64,000 nucleotides of DNA. It comes from Canna indica (lineage: Eukaryota; Streptophyta; Magnoliopsida; Zingiberales; Cannaceae). Position 1 is the stretch's first letter. Each line of letters starts with the position of its first letter. A program made the position numbers and the translations under genes. The DNA is taken from assembly GCA_034359265.1 (NCBI GenBank), contig CP136896.1:16523501-16587500 (forward strand), in the 5' to 3' direction. Below are positions 22,895 through 33,783 of the stretch, one piece after another. The notes beneath the pieces are model-generated. The model saw nothing but the letters and a program-made list of their open reading frames with translations, did not search any database and was not told the DNA's origin.

Positions 22895-23035
22895 GTCACT
22901 GAAGAGGAAGAGTGATGCATCTAGTGACGGCCATAGCGGCAGTGAGTGTCGCATCTGGTGGCGGTGATAGCAGCGAAAAGGTGGCAGGGAATACAACATA
23001 TTTTGATCGATGAAGAATGGTTGCGAAAGAGATTA
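22895..23035 (+). repeat. Exon-like block, second copy
   Basis: It repeats the phrases ctggtg.cgg.tgatagcagc, ggaatacaacat and gatgaag.atggttgcg from the first copy near 21430-21515. Confidence 0.7.
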
Positions 23036-24199
23036 TGTGTGACTCCAAATGTTGACTTTTCAGAAACCTACATCCGATGATGATCCTGTTGGTTCAGATG
23101 AATGCACTAGAGTTTAAGACACACAGAGACGAAAACAATCGAGAGAGCAATTGAATGATAAGAAGAAAAATGAAAGTGTATTCAAAATAAGAAGAGAATT
23201 AAGTCAGTAATAGCTCCACTATGCGAACCACTCATTTTAGTCGGCTTACATCATTGTAACCCTTTTCCTGCAAGTCTCTTTGAAAAGTCCTTACTTACAA
23301 AGCTGATGTGGCATCCATGTAATCTTCATTACTTACCCTATTATTCATTCTTCATTACATCTATATATTATTCTATTCTTTCTTATCCCATTAGACATAG
23401 TCTACTCAATGATAACTTGTAACTCAATGGACATCATTTTTCCTGCCTGTTCAGACATGGTTCATGAACTTGGGAAGCTCCTTTGGACCATGCTTAAGGG
23501 TTTGAATCTGAAGAGCAAAAACTAGTAGTGTATTAGAATGACTCCTTTGTTCAACTGGTCAAACTTAGTCGAATAGAATGAAGAATGGTCAACTGTGCAA
23601 TTCCACCCAATGCAACAGTAGCATCAAACATACCATGCAAGGCAAATGATCACTACCACTCTGCTGCTCCACGCAAACTACTCTTTAAGAATCTCCTTTT
23701 CATGGTTTCCTTGAGCCTTGACCACATGGAGCAGGTTCAGCATGGATCCAGGCCACTGGAAGAGCTTGATCTCCTCGGGAAGTCCAATTCCTCTGAATTA
23801 GCAAACCAAAGGAATCTGTTCTGCTATTAATTGGAAGTTGAAACTCCTCAGGTTCCTTGACAGTATATGAAGGCGGGGATCACACTGTGTGATCTGCCTC
23901 CACGTCCACCAGATCGAGGGCTTACCAATGGCGATGGATGGCCAGGTCTTGGTTGTGGGCTGGAAGAACAGGGGTTGCAAGGGGGAGCAAACTCTCCCGG
24001 TTCATGCCTGCCAAGGAGCTGCCAACTTTGATGAGATATTCTTGCATCATCAGCACTGAATGTAGATTCAGCTCCGTGAAGGCAACTCAAATCAGATCTG
24101 AGATTTACTACAATAGGAAAAGAAAGAAGTTCTTAGGGGAAAGCAAAATGATGTATTCTCGTAACAGAAATAAAAAATCAAATCAATCCTTACAATGTT
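23036..24199. other. Unassigned sequence
   Basis: Short open frames on both strands around 23585-24090 give no recognisable motif. No repeat boundary is evident. Confidence 0.4.
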
Positions 24200-24341
24200 T
24201 GTTATGCCCCGCGTAGGTTTATCCCTACATAGAAACACCGCTTAGGAGGAGCACAATCACAACCAAGCAACAAGATACACTAGAAATCTCAACTAGAACA
24301 ATTGAAAACTACAATGCAACCAATAAGTCTCATATCAAAAG
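24200..24341 (-). repeat. Possible LTR 3' end in minus orientation
   Basis: It begins tgttatgcccc, similar to the edge of the minus-strand solo LTR at 42192 (tgtcatgcccc). The rest of this LTR would lie beyond the solo LTR inserted at 24342, from 33784 onward. No matching target duplication was found, so the call is weak. Confidence 0.35.
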
Positions 24342-25469
24342 TGTAATGATCAAAAATTTAATAGTTATATTTTATCCTTAAGCAGGGGATCGTAAGCTCG
24401 AGTTAGCGCGGATTGGCAAAAAGCTTCGGGATTAAATCCGAGTAAGCAATTTATGTAGAAAAATTTAGGAAAATTTACTTGCTATATTTCTGTGATCTAG
24501 CATGCTAGGATGATAGAGGGCATCGAGTCGAGTCTAGCGGTTCAATCAGAACTCAAATCGGAGTTTGAATGAGTTAGATATGAATTTTACAAGTCGATTC
24601 AATTAAGGAGGACAATATGGTCATTTGGGGCCCAACCAGGCCCCATAAAAATATACTTGGGGCGTGCGGCCTGGGGTTTAGCTGCACGCCACTCAAGGCA
24701 AAGAGAGGAGAGAGAGAGGGTGGCACCGAGAGGGGAGGAACCAATCTGGAGGCCGGAGATTGCAAGTTCGTTGGCATTTATCGTAAGAAGGACCCTAGTT
24801 TCTTTTTCCTTTTCGTTTTCTCCAAAAAGGTGAGTGGATTAAGCCCTATTTCCCTCATTATGCCGCCCGCCCCTATGTCGTGGGGTTTTTTGCCGAATTT
24901 TCGTATTGGTTTCGGAGGTATGATTTATGGATTTACGTGTTGTCGTCGTAGATTTTTAGATCGGGATTTTGCTTTGGCCGAATGGTTCTTGGTCTAATTT
25001 GGGGATGCCAACCTTTTTCTTGGGTTTCTTGATGGGCTTCCTTGCTATCTTGATGGTGTCTTGTGTTCTTGATAGCTAGGAAGGTATGGAGGTTAAGGAA
25101 TAAAGCTTGATGATTAATGTTTTGTTTAGGTGTGCCGCCCCCTTTATGAAATTATTTAGGAACCTAAGGGTAGGCCGGCCCTTGTGAAATTATATCGGTG
25201 ATATGGTAACATGGTATAGGGTAGAGACTAGACATTAGGAATTTATGTAGATGAAATTAAGGTATGATGAAAAGTAAAGACTCACACTTAAGGAATTTAA
25301 GGAACCTAGGTGCACATAGAGACATATGACCCTAGGGTGAACATTACATTGAGGTGAACCCATGGAGGACTTGTAGGGCCGAACCCCCCTTGCTCTTAGA
25401 GCATTCGGGTAAGGGGGAAGGCCAGCCCTAGGAGGTGTGGTTAGGGTCATACACTACTAGAAATTGAGT

Positions 25470-25655
25470 CTTCAGCAACGGCCGCTTAAGCCGTTGCTAT
25501 TTGCAACGGCATTCTTACGGACACACGAGCCATTGCTGATGATTTTAATTATCAGTAACGGCTTTCTAACGGACAAGTGAGCCGTTGCTGATGATAACTT
25601 ATTAGCAACGACTTTCTAACGGGCGAGTGAGCCGTTGCTGATAAGTTTATATAGG
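25470..25655. repeat. Left subterminal CAGCAACGGC repeats
   Basis: About eight copies of cagcaacggc or its complement gccgttgctg, separated by tctaacgg phrases. They are the expected transposase-binding region. The same motif fills the right end. Confidence 0.9.
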
Positions 25656-25659
25656 TCAC

Positions 25660-26165
25660 AGATCGCGCCCGCCCCTTCTTCCTCCCGCTGCTGCCGCCGC
25701 CTCCTCCTCCCGCCTCTCGCCGCCGCTGCCGACGCTGCCATCTGTCCTCAACCGCCAATTTCAGGTATTCATCGCCGCCCGGCCATCTCTTCCCGTTGCG
25801 GCCGGTGGGAAATCCGACCGAAATCCTATTTTTAGGGTTTCGGCCGGCGGCGGACGGCCAATGGCCGCCGCCGAATCTTGTATAGTGTCCGGACACTGTA
25901 CGCCGGCACCAGAGTCCACCGGACTCCGGCGCCGGAAATTGTAGATTAATTTTTATTTATTTATTTATTTATTTGTTAATTAATTATTTAGATTAATTGT
26001 TTAATTTGTTAGATTAATTTTTAGGGTTTAGATTAATTTTTAGAGTTTATATTAATTTTTAGTTTAATTTAGTTAGATTAATATTTAATAATGGTAGGTT
26101 AATTATTTAAATTAATGAAAATGATGTAGATTAATATTAATTAATTAGTTAAAATATTGTTAATT
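25660..26165 (+). promoter_or_regulatory. CACTA leader: GC-rich block then AT-rich intron-like DNA
   Basis: A tataggt box at about 25650 is followed by a GC-rich CCG/CCT leader to 25940, then T-rich sequence with repeated agattaatttttagggttt. It is probably the promoter and untranslated leader of the transposase gene; no coding evidence. Confidence 0.45.
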
Positions 26166-26167
26166 AG

Positions 26168-26350
26168 TCCAAAGTTGTCCTCAGTGGACTCGCGTCGGAA
26201 TTGTCCACTTTGGCATTGTGCCGGAATTGTCCACTTCGGACGCGCGTCGGAATCGTCCACTTCGGACGCGCGCCGGAACAGTTCATTTTGGACTCCTGTC
26301 GGAATCGTCTAATTTGGACTCGTGTCGGAATTGTCCAATATGGACTCGAA
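26168..26350. repeat. Minisatellite of about 28 bp in the CACTA leader
   Basis: Six or so units of cggaattgtccacttcggac and a variable gcgcgt tail. Units drift in the direction of transcription. Confidence 0.8.
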
Positions 26351-26574
26351 CTGACTCGAAATATTTAGAAAATAATCATCCATCCGACGAGTTGATATGT
26401 TTCACGTACGCATCGACGAGTCAGATATGATTTAGCAAAACCTTAGATCCGTTCGGGGATTGTATGTTCGTGTAAAAGAAGTAGATGATCTTTTATACGA
26501 CGTACAATTCTTGAATTGTCCATGATTGGAACATTTGGGAATATAGTTATTTGTACTGCACTTACGTTTTTCTT

Positions 26575-26705
26575 TTAACTGTTAACTAATTATTCTAAAT
26601 TTCGGCAGCATCTCTCTTGTTCTTCGATATGCGCCCAGATGATATGCATATTCGAAGAACTGTAGGGAGATGCTGCCGAAATTTAGAATGAAGTTAACGG
26701 TTAAA
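26575..26705. repeat. Hairpin upstream of the transposase start
   Basis: The arm containing aaatttcggcagcatctctc (about 26597-26618) is repeated as its complement gagatgctgccgaaattt (about 26670-26688). The longer arms extend to about 26575 and 26705. It lies 80 bases before the transposase ORF. Confidence 0.8.
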
Positions 26706-26785
26706 ATAAGTACTTAGTGCAATATAAATAACATAAATCCCGAATAGAATAGGACAATCTCACCTAAAGACATTAACAAAAGAAA

Positions 26786-29700
26786 TTGTCATTGATTGAC
26801 AAAATCATGTCGGCTGATCGAAGTTGGATGTACAGACGTCTTGATCGTGAAGCTTTAACGAATGAGTTTCAATTAGGTGTAACATACTTCCTAAATTTCG
26901 CCTATTCGAATCGGAATTTCGTTAGCATCGGTGATCAAATCCGATGTCCGTGCCGCATTTGTTTGAATGGACGATTTTTGGATCGGGAGACTGTCACTTT
27001 GCATCTATATAGCAAAGGATTTGCACCAAGATATTTTCTATGGACTTGTCACGGGAAGTCACGTGAAGTCGGGATGTCGAGTAATCCTGTCGTTCAGACA
27101 TATGGTGAATCTTCCTCTGCTGGTGCTTCTTCATCTAGTCAATCTAATCCCTATAGAACTATGATACTTGATAGTCTTGAGGGTCAATTCCATCTGAATG
27201 ATAATGTTGATCGGCCAGTTCTTCAGACATCAGTCCCACCAGATACTACAGCGGTTGATATCACAGAAATACAAACTGCGGTAGAGATTGAATTACCGAA
27301 TAAAGAAGCTGCAGAATTTTACGAGATGTTGAAAGCTGCCGATGAACCTTTGTATGAGAATTGTCCTAAATACACTAGGTTTTCAACAATGACACAGCTC
27401 ATAAACATCAAGGCCGATTGTAATATCAGCGGGGTTGCGTATGATCGGATTGTAGGATTGATTAATGGAATGCTGCCTACTGATAACAAGTTTGAGCCAA
27501 CTTTTTATAAGACTAAAAAGCTAATGAGAAAATTGAGGCTTGGGTACGAAAAAATACACGCGTGCTAAAATAACTGCATTTTATATTATAAAGAAAATGT
27601 GCAGTTGGATAAATGCCCTGTATGTCAACATCCTCGTTACAAGGAGAAGAAATCGGTCCGACAGAAAAATATCCCGTTTAAGGTGCTTCGGTATTTTCCA
27701 CTAACACCGAGGCTTCAAAGATTATTCATGTCGGAAAAGACATCCCCCTACATGAGTTGGCATGCAAGAAGTCGTGATGATACAGTAATGACTCATCCAT
27801 CCGACAGTGAAGCATGGAAACATTTGGATACATATTATCATTCATTTGCTAGGGATACTAGAAATATAAGATTGGGATTGTGCACAGATGGTTTTAATCC
27901 GTTTGGACATTCTGCAACTCCTTATGCTGTTGACAGTTTATAATTTACCACCGTCAATGTGTATGAAAGATGAATTTATTTATCTTTCGATGATTATTCC
28001 GGGTCCTAAGGGTCCGCGAAAAGAAATTGACATATTTCTCAGACCCTTGATAGATGAATTGAAAACATTGTGGACTGAGGGAGCTGTCACTTATGATTGT
28101 CATCGGAAGCAAAACTTCAATTTAAAGGTCGCGGTCTTGTGGACAATCAATGATTTCCCGGCGTACGACATGTTATCTGGTTGGAGCACTCACGGCCGAC
28201 TCTCTTGTCCGTATTGTATGGAACACTCTAAATCAATCAGTCTTCAGAACGGATGAAAAATCTCATTCTTTGATTGTCATCGTCGATTCCTACCAGCTAA
28301 TCATCAGTATCGAAGGAATCGTAATAAATTTACTAAGGGCAGAGTCGAAAGAGATGGGCCACCACCGATGTTGTCTGGTGAACAAATGTTAGCACGTGTT
28401 TCAGCACTTCCAGATATAGTATTTGGTCGCAATGAAAGAGTGTCAGGTTTTGGCCAAACACATAACTGGGTGAAAAAAAGTATCTTTTGGGAATTGCCCT
28501 ATTGGAGTTCATTATTGATTCGACATAATTTAGATATCATGCACATTGAAAAAAATGTGTTTGATAATATTTTCAACACTTTGATGGATATTTCCGGAAA
28601 AACTAAAGATAATGTCAAAGCCCGACATGATATGAAAATACTTTGTAAAAGACCAGAGTTGGAGTTACAAGAGGTCAACGGACGATATCTGAAACCGAAG
28701 GCCCTATATGTGTTAAATAAACAACAGATCAAAGATGTTTGTCAATGGGTAAAAGAACTCAGATTACCCGATGGATATGCTTCAAACTTATCTCGATGTG
28801 TGAACGTCGATGATTACAAAATATCAGGGATGAAGAGTCATGATTGTCATGTATTCATGCAGAGATTACTTCCGATCGCATTTCGAGATCTTCTACCTGA
28901 TAATATTTGGGGTCCGTTGACTGAATTAAGTATATTTTTTAGAAACATCTGTGCAAATGTCCTTCAAGTCGAAGATATGTCAACACTTGAAAATAATATT
29001 GTTGAAATCATATGCAAGCTAGAGCAGTTTTTCCCTCCCGCATTTTTTGACTCGATGGAGCATCTACCGATACACTTGGCATACGAGGCACGAGTTGGTG
29101 GCCCCGTTCAATATCGATGGATGTACTTATTTGAAAGATACATGAATCGTCTGAAGAAAAAAGTAAAGAACACCGCAGCTGTTGAAGAATCAATATCTGA
29201 ATCGTATATCATCCAAGAAATTTCAACATTCTGCTCATTTTACTTTGAATCGACAGTACAGACAAGATTTGATCGTCTTCCACGTAACGACGACGGGGAA
29301 GTTCGACATTCAGATGGACGTTTAAATATATTTTGTCACTCTGGTCGTGCTTTTGGTTCTCGTCTATCTCGACACTTAAGCGAGGAAGAGTATCATTTGG
29401 CACACTTGTATGTATTACTCAATTGTCCAGAGATTGAACAATTCATTGAAATATTTGACATTGAGATGGTGCAAAAATACTCTATTCACAACGATGAAGA
29501 ATTGGAGAGATTACGGAATCGTGATTTCCCTACTTGGATTCAGACTTACAGCAAAGATCACAGAGCTGAAATAGATGAAAGAATATTTGAGTTTGTTAGT
29601 GGACCGTCGCGACTTGTGTCGTGCTATTGCGGATATTTTGTTAATGGGTATAAATTTCACACGGTTGAATATGCATTTACAAAGAAGACGATGAATGCTG

Positions 29701-30269
29701 GGGTCTGTGTGAAAGGAACAACCTATGTTGAATGTGATATGGATTTTTATGGACTAGTGGAAGAAGTGATAGAGTTGCACTACTTCGGCTTGAAATCAGT
29801 TATTCTATTTAGATGTCATTGGTTCGATACAACAGAAAGGGGCATGAAAGTTCATCCAAAATACAAACTTGTTGAGGTTAATTACAAATCTAAATTGGCA
29901 GCAAATGAGCCTTTTATATTGGCATCATAAGCCGAACAAGTATATTACGCGAAGTATCCGGCTTGAAATAAAGATAGAGCAGATTGGCGTGTAGTCTGTA
30001 AGACAAAAAGTAGAGGAAAAATTGATCCGATAGTAAGAGAAAATGAGCTGATACCTAATATGACAGATGGTTTCTATCAAGAAGATGATCCTCCTGCTGT
30101 AGATCGTATTATTCCAATACTCGAGGATGCAGACACAACGTCAATTCAATTAGAAGTTGAATATGCTGATGATGACGATCATGAAATTGAGGAAGCTGGA
30201 GATGAAGAAGATGAAGAAGAGGAAGAAGATAAAGAATTCGAAGACTATTATTCAGATGATGAGGAATAA
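26786..30269 (+). pseudogene. CACTA transposase (TNP2-like), broken
   Basis: The DDE-type transposase that cuts the element ends. Domains in order: Transposase-associated (MSLIDKIM, DRSWMYRR, CPCRICLN), Transposase_21 (CPVCQHPRY, LGLCTDGFNPFG, HNLDIMHIEKNV), DUF4218 (HDCHVFMQRLLPIAFR, then PIHLAYEARVGGPVQYRW) and DUF4216 (FHTVEYAFTKKT, VILFRCHWFD), then an acidic Asp/Glu tail. In-frame stops lie at 27566, 28254, 29928 and 29964, and a frameshift at about 27925. The stop at 28254 falls where the family has Arg, and 29928 where it usually has Gln. The frame continues correctly after each stop, so the damage is recent compared with the copia remnant. Confidence 0.92.
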
Positions 30270-30344
30270 TTGTAAAGTATATATTTTATTAAATATATCT
30301 CTACTATTTATACAATAATCTGATTATATGTCTATTCGACAGAT

Positions 30345-31881
30345 ATGTCTGGTCGTGGTTATCGTCGCAGGAGAGCTTCGGAGTCTCCGATCGGTGAGAC
30401 TCCTACGCTTACTCATGCTATTGATCCTCCTGTTGCTGATCCTCATGCCGATGATACTGCCGAGGCTAGTACATCCAGACGCAGGCGACCACGCTGGCCA
30501 AACAGGTGGCAGCCTCCACCAACCACAGAGTCACGTAGATTTATTTGCGTGATTGGGGAGCGGTAATATATCATGAATTATGAATCATTACAAATTCATT
30601 ATATCATAATATAATATTAAAATTTATTTTTGTTGTGCAGGTTCGAGCAAGAAGAAGTGCCGAGGAGCATTTCTTCTACTATTCGACGATACATGCACGG
30701 GGCATGGCCTACGTGGTCTCACGTGCCTAGCGAGCACGTCGACAAGTTATGGCGCGAGTTTGAGGCACGTATTATTATTATTTTTACATGCATGATGATT
30801 AATATTGGTACTGATATTATTATTCTGCAGGCTCGCTATACATGGGCTGAGGACCAAAGGCCCTTCATTTACGCTGCCTGGGAGGCTATTTCCCGGGCAA
30901 GGTACAACGGGCAGTTGGGGCAGGCCCGGTCCCAGGCAATGGCACGAGCTGGGACTACTAACATCGCGGAGACTCGGGGATACGACCCCGATTGGATTAC
31001 TCTGGATATATGGGACCAGCTCGTGGGAATATGGTCGACGGATCGATGGCAGGAGGTTTCTAGGAATGCGGCTAGAAATCGCATGTCGAGGGGAGCAGCG
31101 CGTCACACCGACGGCTCTATTGCATTTGCAGTGCACACGAACCGTATGGTAAGTATACCTTTTAATTATATATTTTATTTGTTACTATGTGTACTAATTA
31201 ATGTATTTGTTTTGTAAATATAGACGACGGTGTCGGATGACGGGACTGTCCAGCGACCCTCCCCGATGGCGGTGTTTGAGCGGACTCACCGTCGAGCACA
31301 TGGGACGGGGGAGTACATCGACAACCGCACTGCATACATTATGGTAAATATATATTTGTTTAAATTATTCATTATATATTTATAATTTAAGTTTTATGAT
31401 AAATATTAAACAAAAAATCAAACTCGAGTAGGAGACCTACAGCCAGACGGTGGTGCAGCGCGGGGGCACCCCCGAGGACTTTGACGCAGCAACGTGGGTC
31501 GAGGCCGCAAGTGGCTGGGACCATGGCCGCGTATATGACTTTGCAGATAGTGGTCATGCGCGAGCCGTACTAGGGCCACTTGGGGCACCGACCCCTCTGG
31601 TCGCTGGTGAGCGGCCGTCCACCTCCAGATCCAGTTATGGTCATAGTAGCAGAATAAGGACTCTAGAGGAGACGGTCGCGCGTGAGACTGAGATGATGGA
31701 GCGTCAGAGTCAGATGATGGCGAAGATGCATGCTATGCTACGCAACATGTCAAGTCATCCCGAAGCAGGCATCTCTTCGGCATCATCTCATCCATCGTCC
31801 TCGAGTCAATCCACGCCGGTGTACACTCAAGCACTCCAGACCCCGCCAAATGATCCAGGCCATCCTCCATCGTCATCGTGA
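30345..31881 (+). CDS. CACTA second gene, Transposase_24-type protein, multi-exon
   Basis: Exons read by eye: 30345-30563 (Arg/Ser/Pro-rich N-terminus, MSGRGYRRRR), 30641 to about 31147 (FEQEEVPRSI, WREFEARYTWAEDQ region), about 31224-31343, and about 31433-31881 with a coiled-coil-like EETVARETEMMERQSQMM. A 66-base stretch at about 30765-30830 may be a short intron or be read through in frame. The domain matches the plant Ptta/En/Spm transposase family (Transposase_24), thought to bind the subterminal repeats. No stop was seen inside the exons. Confidence 0.75.
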
Positions 31882-32155
31882 GATTTTTTTTATATTGACT
31901 TTGTTACTGAGATATTATACTTGTTTAATTTATTTTGTTTGTATATTGATACTTCAATTTTGCATTTGAATAGTTTTTATACTATTGTGGATAATTATCA
32001 ATATAAATATAATTATTTTGATGTATATTTTGGTGTATTTGTGATGTGAATGAATGTGTGTATGAGTGTATGGGTGTGTGAGTTATGTATCAGATAATGT
32101 ATCAATGTATCAATGGAAATTTGAAATTTTAATTTTTTTCGTTACCAGGTTCACA

Positions 32156-32500
32156 TCATCAGCAACGGCTTTCCCACGGCCATCCGTGGGAAAGCCGTTG
32201 CTAAAAGTTTATCGAAAGTCGTTGCTGATGACCTACAGCAACGGCTTAGCAACGGGCTTTTACTAACGGCATTGCTACGGGCTCACCAGCCGTTGCTATT
32301 AATGTTATCAGCAACGGCTCCGCGTCCGTGGCAAAACCGTTGCTGATAATATTTTTAGCAATGGCCCGAGCGGCCGTTGCTGATCCGTTGCTAAGTTATC
32401 AGCAACATGATTTTCTGCCACGGCTCCATTGCAATGGCGCCAGCCGTTGCACGCTGTTGCTGATGATTTTCAGCAACGGCATCAGCCGTTGCTGATGCCC
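32156..32500. repeat. Right subterminal CAGCAACGGC repeats
   Basis: More than a dozen copies of the motif in both orientations, some forming near-perfect small dyads (for example 32467-32494). Confidence 0.9.
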
Positions 32501-32518
32501 ATTTTTTTAGTAGTGATA

Positions 32519-33783
32519 AAAGGGCTTGTGGTTCATTATAGATGCTCTCTCTATATAATACCTTGTATAGAGTTCTTTGTTGATAGATATTTCTATAGCT
32601 TCTATGTTCTAGCATATTGATACATATCTATGTTATTACTTGTGATTACATGCGTGGTGAGATGTTCTTAATTTATTATGGCATGAGTTATACGATGTAT
32701 CGTTATGATGTCATGTTTATTCATGACCATGCACATATTATGTTTATACTTAATTGACATGAATGTTATCCTTATACATATGTGGGATGTGAATTATGGC
32801 ATGAGGCCATGGAGAGACCAAGGCATGTTCATAGCATACTTTTATTTATTATTATGTGGATGGATCGTTTTATTGATATGCTATTATGTGTGTGTACTGT
32901 GCTTGGTGCATATTCCCGGAAGCTTCACCGGTGAGAGGAGGGTATGCCCCAAAGAGATGGTGTTGGCATTATTCCGAAAGTTTTGGCCGATGAGGGGAGA
33001 TCATACCCCAAAGAGACGATCTGAAATCCCGACCGGTGAGGGGAACGTATGCCCCAAAGAGATGGATCGGAAGAGCCCGTGTCGGTGAGGGGAGGGCATG
33101 CCCCAAAGAGACGACACTAGTTAGGTGGTAGATCGGAGGTCACATCGACTACCTACCCTATGTGGCTATGTGGACCGACGAGTCTAGGTGAGCATGTGGA
33201 TTGTTGCATTGAGCATATATATTTTATACTTGGTGGCGTATTTTTTGCAGGTTGCTATATGATGTTTAGGAGGGTTGCTCTGCTAATTAATAAACGCACC
33301 TGAATTATGCTTTAAAAATTAAGTGTTTTATTCCATAATGCTGGACATGGGGGTTTGAGGACTGATCTACTTAGTAAGTCTTAGTTGGACTTACCCTCTT
33401 TCATATCCTTCTTTTACAGCACCTGAGCGTAATCAAAGAGGTACTAGGATGCAGTAACGCAGTTGGTGGCGGCAGGACAGCGGGTCTCATGACATGTCAT
33501 GGTCGAGGGGGATACCTGAGTCGTGTTTTGTTTTTCTTTGAGTCATTTGAGCCATGTAGACTCGGGTTTTTATGTTTCCACATTTTCTTATGTTAAGGTG
33601 TCATTTGATTATTAATTTATATTTCTGAAATTAATTTGAACTTTTGGTCATTCATTGAGTTGGTGATTTGGGATTATTGTAGAAATATGTTATTATTTCT
33701 GAAATGATTTATAAATGTTCAGGTTTAGTGTATCTCTAAATGTGGTTTGTTGAGTCCGATCATACCGGGTTTGGGGTGTGACA
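32519..33783 (+). repeat. Right part of the split solo LTR, with a tandem array
   Basis: Four units containing ggtgaggggagg.catgcccc and aaagagacga recur about every 50 bases at 32928-33115. The LTR then runs to the GGGGTGTGACA end. Confidence 0.75.

Larger units (their letters stand above)
20417..23035 (+). pseudogene. Broken gene resembling a CHD3/CHR4-type chromatin remodeler
   Basis: A TATA box (tataaaag, 20417) and a CT-rich leader precede the coding pieces. Exon-like segments: about 21200-21416 (SEWGLLMYARSSPRMREMAL), 21780-22172 ending at a good donor, and 22390-22650 after a tttcag acceptor. A piece at 22651-22806 has LDSLWIGVRRHGQNNWNAIL, close to the LDSLWxGVRRHGRGNWDAML block that I recall from plant CHR4/PICKLE-RELATED 1 proteins. 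Frame changes inside the last segment and at 21450, plus a stop after HFLER, show decay. No ATPase, chromodomain or PHD domain is present. It could be a truncated transcribed copy. The family link rests mainly on the LWIGVRRHG block. Confidence 0.45.
25452..32515 (+). mobile_element. CACTA (En/Spm) transposon with transposase genes
   Basis: Termini are CACTACTAGAAA (left) and the complement of CACTACTAAAAA (right), flanked by a perfect ATA duplication (25449-25451 and 32516-32518). Total 7064 bp. Subterminal CAGCAACGGC repeats lie at both ends. It carries a Transposase_21-type gene and a downstream Transposase_24-type gene in the usual order. The first gene has stop codons, so the element is probably no longer autonomous, although structurally complete. 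Confidence 0.96.
24342..33783 (+). mobile_element. Solo LTR of a gypsy-type element, split by a CACTA transposon
   Basis: Starts TGTAATGATC, ends GGGGTGTGACA, and is flanked by a perfect 5-bp duplication AAAAG (24337-24341 and 33784-33788). Without the inserted CACTA element it is about 2.4 kb. No internal retrotransposon sequence lies between the ends, so unequal recombination has removed it. Its ends resemble those of the LTR at 44331-46812. Confidence 0.9.
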
